This document shows, piece by piece, positions 56,381-64,000 of a DNA stretch of 64,000 nucleotides (the stretch's first letter is position 1; each line of letters opens with the position of its first letter). The stretch lies in assembly GCA_963921935.1 (NCBI GenBank), contig OY998176.1, positions 52,043,813 to 52,107,812 of the forward strand, in the 5' to 3' direction. The DNA is from Galeruca laticollis. Lineage: Eukaryota; Arthropoda; Insecta; Coleoptera; Chrysomelidae. The translations under genes and the position numbers were made by a program. Below the pieces are notes generated by a model, which was given only the letters and a program-made list of their open reading frames with translations, was not told where the DNA came from and did no database searches.

Positions 56381-57131
56381 AAAAGTTCTAGCGTTAAGTG
56401 GTTGTTGTAGCCTGATAGCCAAAAACTCTGCTACCATAGCAAAAAACTTTGATTGAACAGGACCCAGTGAAGTTTTTTGCTACTGCAGTAAAGAAAACTT
56501 TGCTACAATCAGTTTTCTGTGCCAGCAAATATATTTTTTAAAAACTTACTTACTTACTATAAAACGTATTTGCTACGACTATATTAACCACTTGGTTGTC
56601 AGTATAAAATTATTTTGCTGTTTTAATTAAGTATTTTGCAATACATATAGTCACTTGGTTGTTAATGTCAAAGTATTTTTCCTACGATCACTACCCAAAG
56701 TGGACTTTTCACACTGAAATCTAACCGGAAAGTTGATGTTTTCCGTGATCTGTCATAATTTGACATTATTTCCGCTGTAGAGCGTACTTTTCCGCTCGCC
56801 TGTTTTCATTTACAATAAACTAAAGAAAGGTAGGTAGTAAATAATAGATATATTAAAACAAAATGTAGGGCAGTCCGAATATTTTAGTTGAAATATTAAT
56901 ATTTGAGGATATTTCGAACGAAATTAAATCTTATTTTATAAAATTTACCGTCTAAAAATATAACAGTCAGAAGGTAGGCAATACATTATACACCTAGATG
57001 CAACAGTGATTGCATATTTAAGTACCTACCTACTATTTTGTGAAAATAGTAGACTATGAAATTAATGAAACGTCATTATTTCATTTTTAGTTTATAAAAA
57101 AGTTGTCTGTTTATAATTAGCTATTTGAAAA
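56381..57131. promoter_or_regulatory. Region upstream of the Crypton-like gene
   Basis: Contains repeated short words (AACTTTGCTAC, AAAACTCTGCTACC, TTTTTTGCTACTG) and a small hairpin GAGCG-TACTTTTC-CGCTC near 56773. No gene. It probably includes the 5' flank of the recombinase element. Confidence 0.35.
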
Positions 57132-58308
57132 ATGGATAGTGACAGTGAATTTTCAAGCACACCTCCAGATATAGCAGATTTTGCTAAAAATATTACTCTT
57201 AATTTTCTGCCAACTAAATCCAGAGGTAAATACGAAAAACAATACAATATTTTCATAGATTTGTGCCGCTCAAAGAAAATTAAAAAATATTCGGAAAATG
57301 TATTGCTGACTTATTTTGGCGAAAAATCCAAAACTCTAAAATCTTCAGCCTTGTGGTCACAATATTCGATGCTTCGAAGCACTTTGCAAGTAAAAAATGA
57401 TATTAACATCAGTAAATACACTAAACTGATTGCATTTTTAAAGTTAGAAGCAGTGGATTACAAAGCAAAGAAGTCACAATCATTCTCAAAGGAACAAGTG
57501 GAGAGCTTTATTAGATTTACACCTGACGATGAACATTTGCTGAGAAAGGTACAAACGTTTTACTATTTATTTTATTCTGATACAGAATTTCTCAGAATAT
57601 TGTTTTTAGGGGATCTTAATCATGGGTATCGTTGGTGCATGTCGTAGGGATCAATTAATCAAAATTGAAATAAAGGATATAGATGATAGAGAATCCTTTC
57701 TAGTGGTCCGAATCCCCGATTCTAAAACGAATGAAAATCGTACATTTGCAATAATTAATAGTGCCGAAGAAAATGCGATCGACTTTATATTCTATTATAC
57801 AAAATATTTTAATTTAAGATAGCATCGTCAAATTAAAAGTAATAGCATTATTCAGCGCTTATTTTTACGATACTCCAAAGGTAAATGCTTCAATCAGGTG
57901 ATTGGTATGAATACTGTGGGCAAACTGCCAAGCGAAATAGCCAGTTTCTTAAAATTGCCCGATAAAAATTTATTTCCTGGTCATTGCTTTCGACGAACGT
58001 CGGCGACATTATTAGTAAATGGTGGAGGCGACTTAATTCAGCTTAAAAAACATGGTGGGTGGAAGAGCAGTGATGTGTTTGAAGGATACATCGCCGAATC
58101 CATTAGCAATAAAATTGATACCTTCCAAAAAATTTCTGGGAACGCAGCAGTATCAACTAGCGAAGAACTTTCGATTCCTTCTATATCTGATATTGCAGAA
58201 AAAGATTCAAAAGATATTACGCTACCTCCGACTTCTTCAGGTCCTGGGATAAATATTAAAAATTGCCAAAAATGTACATTTCACTTTAATATTGTAGGCA
58301 ATAAATAA
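57132..58308 (+). pseudogene. Crypton-like tyrosine recombinase
   Basis: Start MDSDSEFSSTPPDIADFAKN, then LPTKSRGKYEKQYNIF and SENVLLTYF (SAM-like N-domain). A 62-bp intron (57550-57611, GTACAA...TTTTTAG) joins LLRK to GILIMGIVGACRRDQL, which carries the first catalytic Arg. After SKTNENRTF and a single in-frame TAG (about 57820), FPGHCFRRTSATLLVNGGG gives His and Arg, KKHGGWKSS gives His/Trp, and FEGYIAES gives the Tyr. The tail ends FHFNIVGNK. All five catalytic positions are present and only one stop is seen, so it is recently inactivated or barely decayed. A palindrome lies 107 bp downstream. Confidence 0.82.
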
Positions 58309-58414
58309 AAATAGTAAGTGATTGTTACATGTTTCCAACATCACATTCTAATAAAGTGTATTTTTCATGTTTTTTTAATTATTTGTCTAAAAATACTGTG
58401 ATCGTAGAAAAAAT

Positions 58415-58502
58415 CTTGTGTGTAATTCGAGCAGAAAGTGCGTTGCCGCTTTCGGCAGATTGCAACTCGGCAAAGTATCACTTTCCGCTCTTAATACACA
58501 AA
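58415..58502. repeat. Imperfect palindrome downstream of the Crypton-like gene
   Basis: Left TTGTGTGTAATTCGAGCAG then AAAGTG pairs with right CACTTTCCGCTC then TTAATACACAA; GCCG and CGGC pair farther in. About 88 bp in total, analogous in position and size to the palindrome beside the fragment at 19.7 kb. Confidence 0.75.
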
Positions 58503-58639
58503 TAGCTATTGCAGTGTTTGTAGAATACTTTGCAATAGGTTTAAAATTGCTCGGCTGCGAATGTAATATTACTTTACCTTGTGTGTATATAAAGTAAGTT
58601 AACCGCAATTGGGATGGGAATAAGTAACTTTCAACCATA

Positions 58640-59490
58640 TAAAAACCAGGAGTGGATGGAATATTTCCATCACTTCTGCAGCAAGGGATAGGGAAGATTC
58701 TTACTCACCTACTGAAGATTACAAGAAGCAGTCTAGCAGTGGATCTAATACCTACAAAATGGAGAAGGGCAAGGGTAACCTTCATACCAAAAATAGGTAA
58801 AGAAGATGGGACCGATTCCCGATCTTTTAGACCCATCTGTCTAACATCGTTTCTACTCAAAACGATGGAGAAAGTAGTGGATAACTACATAATAACAGAG
58901 AACCTGGAGAATATACCATTTCATAAATGTTAGCATGCCTGCAGAGAGGGTCGATCAACTGAGACGCCTCTGTATCAGCTGACCAACCGAAGTCATCCAG
59001 AGAACTCTGAACAACAAAGAAATCGCAATGTGCGCATTCCTGGATATATCTGGGGCTTTTGACAACAAAACTCATGTGTCTGTCAAAGAAGCACTGAAAA
59101 GGCGAGGAGTAAATGAAACCATTGTACATTGTATGAGTTGTTGACGATGAGGATAGCGGAGACATAGGTGGGGAATCAAACCACCTGAGCTAAAGCCACT
59201 CGGGGGACACCTCAAGGGAAGTGATATCTCCCCTTCTATGGAGCCTCGTAGTAGATGAGTTGCTCTACAGGCTAACGGAGCTTGACTTCGAATGTACGGG
59301 CTATGCTGATGACATAGTTCTAATAGTCAGAGGCAAGTTCGAGAGCACCTTGTGTGATTATTACAAAAGGGACTCAGAATCATTGAGCAATGGTGGTTGT
59401 CACTGGGGCTAAACATTAACCCCAAACAAGATCATAGTAATTCCATTTACCCGGAAAAGAACACTTCCAGCCATGAAAGTTTCATTTGCG
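58640..59490 (+). pseudogene. Non-LTR retrotransposon reverse transcriptase fragment
   Basis: SGVDGIFPSLLQQG, then WRRARVTFIPKIGKEDGTDS and FRPICLTSFLLKTMEKVVDN are the finger and palm start. Later GTPQGKCDISPLLWSLVVDE and FECTGYADDIVLIVRG carry the catalytic YADD. Several frameshifts and stops lie in between. Jockey/R1-type; both ends truncated (the end is near 59490 at KRTLPAMKVSF). Confidence 0.88.
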
Positions 59491-59629
59491 TATTAATGCA
59501 ATCCACTGGCTCAAAACATCGACACCCTTATTACACATCAAAATTGAATAAAAGTGCACCTTCATGTAACTTAAAATATCTCGTGCAATATTGAATCTTT
59601 CGTTATGTGGAAAGAGTACATTATTTATA

Positions 59630-59919
59630 CAGTGTGGAACAGCCAAATGGAATAAATTCGATAACGAACAAATGAGAGCGTGTTGGGAAAAACGCTTGGA
59701 CGCGTCGATTTGTATTTTTAGATGCGCATTTTTTTCAAAAAAAAAATAATTATATAGGGTGTGTCATGTGACAGTGGCCGATACCAACTTTCTTATTTTA
59801 AATACAACCCCCTGTATATTATTATATCCAAAAACACAAATCGACGTGTCCAAGCGTTTTTCCCAACACGCTCTCATTTATTCGTTATCGAATTTATTCC
59901 ATTTGGCTGTTCCACACTG
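59630..59919. mobile_element. 290-bp MITE with TA target duplication
   Basis: TIR CAGTGTGGAACAGCCAAATG with its inverse at the right end; near-perfect inverted identity for about 85 bp. TA on both sides (59628-59629, 59920-59921). Tc1/mariner-type MITE. Confidence 0.9.
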
Positions 59920-60800
59920 TATAAAAAATATAGCACAATCGAACAATTGCGCTATAATTTCTATTCCACCAGTGGCGTTGAATTTGGGAGCGATTAACCA
60001 GACAGTTGCTCCTGCCGTACGGCACTGGTAGTAGCCAGAAACGTTTATTTACCATAATTTAGTATGGTGTATAGTGTCTACACTTCCTGCCAAATATGAA
60101 ATGGATAGGTGAAATAGGTTTCAAGTACTGAGCACAAATCGTTTTTAAATTTTTAAACAAAACATGTAACTCTGTAAGCAGCTACCTTCTATTTATGTGT
60201 TACAATTTGAAGTCGGATTCTACTTTTAAATTATTTCCAATTAGTAATTAATCACCCTGTATATTTATTAAAAATTCTGGTCACCAGTTCTTAGCATAAT
60301 TATTTTAAAATGTATAAATATTTGTCTCTACTGCCCTCTACCGAGAATCTTCAAATCTTTTCAATCAATTTACAGGTTTCGTATCTGCAAAACTTTTAGT
60401 TTGGTAATATACTGATAGATGTCGCGATGAGATATTCCGAATTACTCGGTGGACATTTTGAGTCCAAACAATATCGGGAATCTGTGATAAGACTAATAAT
60501 TTGATAGAAAAATTAATAGAAAGTTTATTACAATTTTTATCATAATTTATTTTACAGTCTAGATCTGTAGATAGGAGAAGTGCGTTTGGAAAATATTCGT
60601 TAGAATCTGCAGTATTGTAGATCAACAACCAAAGGCTGCCGATTTACAAAAAAAAAACTGAATGAAAAAGCTGGATTTTAACGATTTAATAACATTTACC
60701 AAAGTTCCATGAGTAGGGAGTACTTAAAATTTTTTAATTTAGTATGCTGAATTATGTTCAAAAATTTTATTAGGATTTAAAGTAGTATATAATTTACTAA
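59920..60800. other. Unassigned AT-rich sequence
   Basis: No gene recognised. ATCACCCTGTATAT at about 60250 resembles the end of TA-inserting MITEs, but no partner end was found. Confidence 0.35.
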
Positions 60801-61345
60801 GTAACCGTCCCTGAGTACAGCTGAGACCTATCTCACTCTTAAGGGCGTTATATTCTGTAACTCCAATGGAGTACTTTCATAATTAAATTGATAGTAAATT
60901 GAATTTATTATACAGATTCAAGTTTTTCGTCTTTTGGTTATTAATTTTCTATACTTTTTGTGGCAAAAACGAAAAACATTAACTCACTTTTCAACTTGTT
61001 CTTAGACTTCTAAGTGGAAGACTTTTATTCTAGCTACTAGTGTCCGTCCGTCCGTTTTCAGCATCAGCCTACGCGGTAAGTGCTAGAGATTAGGTATAAA
61101 TAGATTTGGAATCAGCATAGTCTGAAATTTCATCACCTTTATTCATTTGTTTATCGAATTGTTTAATTTAAATCATGAAACATAGACATATATAAATGTA
61201 CTGAGTGACTCATATTTAGTTGTGCAGTGAAAACAGACCGAAAAGTACCAGAGAGACAAACCGTTGTAGTAGCAGGTATTGGCAGCGGAGTCACTTTGTC
61301 TATCCGTCTAGATAGTGGCTACATTGGTGATAATATCGGGCGCAC
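60800..61345. repeat. Possible LTR remnant
   Basis: A region with a TATA-like GGTATAAATA word (61092), followed at 61320-61345 by ACATTGGTGATAATATCGGG, reminiscent of an LTR end and a TGG primer site as in BEL/Pao elements. No second LTR, gag or pol is visible. Confidence 0.25.
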
Positions 61346-61399
61346 GTTAGTTGCAGACGAGGTTTATGATTTAAAAATGGTTTAATGAGGGTATCTAAT

Positions 61400-63295
61400 C
61401 CTGTGGGTGAACTGCAGACTGGCAGTCGGGGGCCGGTGCAGCGTATCATGAAGAGAAGGTAAGTGATCGCTGCATTCAGGTAATTCTATTGGTCAATTGC
61501 AATTTCCACCACTTAGAATAACAGTTTAAAATTTATTTCAACAGTGACGACACATTTGTTAAGTACGATATACAAAAGACTGAAGAGGGAAGTGAACGAT
61601 ATGATAAGTGAACGTGGAAATAGTCTAATTGTTATTAAAAATTTTAAATTTTATGAACATCGTGAATTAAAAAATGGTGAGACTTGTTGGTGCTGTGTGA
61701 AAAGAACATCTAAAGCTGAAATATATACAATGGGCGTTGAAAAAGTGATGTCTTAAATATTAAATGCTCATAATCATGAGCAGGAAAGTGACAGTGCAAT
61801 CATCAGACAAACATTAAGTAATAAATTAAAAAGAAAAGCAGACGATATGATCGCTGAAAGGCCATCTAAAATAATTCGTAGTGAACTTAAATTAAATTCT
61901 AATACTTTGTCAACTTTGGCAGATAAAGATATACAATATATTAAACGCAATATTTACAGACACAGAAATAAATTATTTCCAAAATTGCCTCAAAACGTTT
62001 CCGATGTGCACGATTTTTTGGAATCTGTTCAAGTTATGACCGTTAAAGAAGAAGAATTTTTGATAATAAACGACAGGATTAACATTATTATTGTATTTTC
62101 GTGCACCGAAAATCTAAGTGTAATGTGTTCTAGTTCAACAATATATATGGATAGAACATTTGATTACTGTGTAAAACACATCTTACAAATGTTTAGTATT
62201 CATGCTCTTGTAAACAACATTTATATACCAGTGGCTTTTTGTTTATTAACTAACAAAAAAAAGAAACGTATTCGACATTGTTTGATATGATGAAATCCAA
62301 GTGCATCAGTAAAGGACTTAATTTTAACCCAAATTCCATCACCGTGGATTTTGTAGTTTCTATCCATTCCAGTGTGAAAGAAACACTTCCTGACGTTTCA
62401 TTAATGGGCTGCAGATTTCATCTTGCACAATCATGGTAAGAATTTACTCATATTTTGTGATGTAAAATAATGTATAAAATAATTTGTGTGTAAAATATTA
62501 AAGGAAAATATGTTAGTGTTTAGGTGGAGGAAAATTCAGAATCGTGGGTTAGCTACAGAATATAAAAATCCACAATCCGAGACAGGAAGATGGCTGCATT
62601 ACTTATTTGGCATGACTTTTTTGGATCCTTCAGAAGTGTGCGATTCATTTGTCTTCGACTTTATATCGGTAAAACCAAGTGATAATAGGCTGAATGATTT
62701 CGTGGATTATTTTGTGGACACCTATATTGAAGAAAATTCTTTATTTCCTCCACATATCTGGGCAGAAAATGCAGAGTCACTCATACGAACTACAAATTGT
62801 TGCGAATCGTTCTACTCAAAATTTAATAATTTGAATTCATCTCCGCATCGGAATATAATTCAGTTTTTGGATGTGTTAATAGATATTCAGACTGATACGT
62901 ACTTAAAAATTAATTCTACACGATTAAATCAGCAACGTTACATTCGAAAGGATGTATTAAAGAGACAAAAATTTATTTCAAATAAAATTATTGATTACAG
63001 GAACAATTGCAAGGATTGACTATGTTAAGTGTGTTTCGTATAAATATGCACTATAAAATTATTTTATGTAGTTAAATGTAGGTACATGTAGACGAATATT
63101 TAGTTTATATAATATATATTTAAAATACTTTCGTTTTTTATTTTATTGATGAACAAAATATTATATATAATAGGTAGAGACAGCGGTATGCAGTTAACTC
63201 ATTTAGCAGGTAAACAGACTCGACCCTTTTCCTCTGTGTGCAATTGAAAATCTTTTAATCCATGTTATGAACCCCGTCTGCAGTTAACTTACGCC
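61400..63295 (+). mobile_element. FLYWCH/MULE transposon, copy 3
   Basis: GGTGAACTGCAGAC (61403) and the inverse word GTCTGCAGTTAAC (63278) suggest TIRs around the transposase. A clear target duplication was not found, so the ends are approximate. Confidence 0.55.
61601..63019 (+). pseudogene. FLYWCH/MULE transposase, copy 3, with an apparent intron
   Basis: Start MISERGNSLIVIKNFKFYEH, FLYWCH-type finger (TCWCCVKRTSKAEIYTMG, NHE). A stop at 61754-61756, then a long frame (SSTIYMDRTFDYC, NIYIPVAFCLLTN), a frameshift in an A-run at about 62265, then ITVDFVVSIHSSVKETLPDV and GCRFHLAQS. An intron at 62436-62523 (GTAAGA...GTTTAG) restores WRKIQNRGL in frame. The second exon (FGMTFLDPSEVCDSFVFDF, CCESFYSKF) ends at 63019. 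The intron is absent from the matching site of copies 1 and 2. Confidence 0.85.
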
Positions 63296-63339
63296 GAGAA
63301 TATCAATCAATCTATTTGTATATATCTATGTCATAGGTC

Positions 63340-64000
63340 AGTTAAGTTGCCCCCCCCCCACAATAGATATTTTCAACAAAAACATATACGGTCGTCATGC
63401 ACTTCTAATACACCAATATGCTCCATGAATTATTTTTTTTGCCCCACATTTCCCGAGAGGCTACATCTGTTTGTTGATGGGGGGCTAAATAAACCTCCCG
63501 CCCCCAATCGGAATTTTAAAATTCTGTACTTTGCAACAACAAGCGCTTGTAATAATGCTCCCTCAAATAGATACTTTGCTTTCCTCCCCTCAGTTAGTGG
63601 TATCGCATTATTCAGAGTAATGTATAGGGCAGTGAAGTACACTCCTAATGCACTCACATTCACCACCAACAAAAACAAAATCCCCCCTTCCCTAGGTTAG
63701 TTAATCCTTATTATTTACAGTAAACGTGCCCCCCCCCATGAAAATTTCCAAAAAATATATGGCTGCGGTATCCACTTCTAATGCACTATTATGCAACAAA
63801 AACAAAATATTCCGTTTCCCAAATATAAAAAGGATATTTCTTACCCTAAGCCAAAAAAATTGGAGAATTGTCAAAATCATGGCAAACTTTAGTGAAAAAT
63901 AACCCGGATAGTTATCTTGACGTCAGAAAATGTGTCACAACCCTAAGTTAACTCGGCCTTGGAACTCTGCTCAGATAGTGAGCGGATCTTGTAGGGTCCG
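63340..64000. repeat. Degenerate tandem repeat with C-rich runs
   Basis: The words CTTCTAATGCAC/CTCCTAATGCAC (about 63400, 63645 and 63773) and CAACAAAAACAAAAT (about 63668 and 63795), together with runs of C (63350, 63480, 63730), recur at irregular spacing. It looks like two to four decayed copies of a short repeat. The open frames here are by-products of the repeat. Confidence 0.4.

Noticed and set aside
63347..63700. 117-codon open frame
   Set aside because: Lies in C-rich degenerate repeats; no protein resemblance and the opposite strand is equally open.
1..64000. CRISPR arrays, rRNA, tRNA genes, bacterial operons
   Set aside because: None seen; the tandem arrays have no spacer structure and the genes are eukaryotic transposon types.

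Overview
The window is AT-rich insect genomic DNA, most likely from a beetle. Introns are spliced GT-AG, and nearly everything recognisable is eukaryotic mobile DNA of the kinds that expand in large insect genomes. The anchor host gene is the first coding exon of vestigial (minus strand, 10716-10859). It was recognised from its N-terminus, which closely parallels the known insect Vestigial N-terminus. Its other exons are not visible and presumably lie beyond position 1. A second possible host gene is a small unidentified spliced gene on the minus strand at 27991-28327.

Layout. 1-5.7 kb: satellite-type tandem repeats, a mariner C-terminal scrap, and a FLYWCH/MULE transposase interrupted by a PIF/Harbinger element that carries both its transposase and a MADF-type partner gene. 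5.7-10.3 kb: a non-coding repeat family, here called X, with CCCACTA ends and arrays of GATGTT words, carrying a nested TA-flanked MITE. 10.7-11.3 kb: vestigial exon 1 and its upstream region. 11.5-14.2 kb: an IS630/Tc1-mariner-like transposase split by a satellite-bearing element. 14.9-17.2 kb: a deleted Helitron. 17.2-19.2 kb: featureless AT-rich DNA. 19.2-20.3 kb: microsatellite, minisatellite and a Crypton-like N-terminal fragment beside a large palindrome. 20.5-23.8 kb: a second, inverted X copy. 24.9-27.2 kb: a mariner-like element with about 0.8-kb terminal inverted repeats.

28.6-39.8 kb is a nested stack. A decayed minus-strand gene (DUF7869-like, RNase H-fold transposase-like) is split by a Gypsy-type LTR retrotransposon (30391-39234, TSD TCTT). 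That element is itself split by a 5'-truncated Jockey-like fragment with a 165-bp target duplication, and by a Penelope-like element with inverted terminal repeats.

40.6-42.4 kb: a nearly intact FLYWCH/MULE with TIRs, an 8-bp TSD and one visible in-frame stop. 42.9-46.9 kb: a pogo/Tigger element containing a hAT element. 47.8-49.9 kb: two more satellite-bearing elements. 50-56.4 kb: a decayed EnSpm/CACTA locus on the minus strand (DUF4806 gene plus tnp2-type transposase), containing a Penelope fragment and a plus-strand DUF7869-like gene with one intron and one frameshift. 57-58.5 kb: a Crypton-like tyrosine recombinase with all catalytic residues visible, followed by a palindrome. 58.6-59.5 kb: a non-LTR reverse transcriptase scrap. 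59.6 kb: a short MITE. 61.4-63.3 kb: a third FLYWCH/MULE copy containing an apparent intron. 63.3-64 kb: degenerate repeats.

No rRNA, tRNA, CRISPR or bacterial-type operon was seen. Functionally the window is the TE-filled neighbourhood of a developmental regulator. The most interesting signals are the X and Y repeat architecture, the satellite-bearing element, the palindromes beside the tyrosine recombinases, hammerhead-like motifs in the Penelope repeats, the 165-bp duplication around the non-LTR insert, and the small membrane-type ORF upstream of the Gypsy gag.
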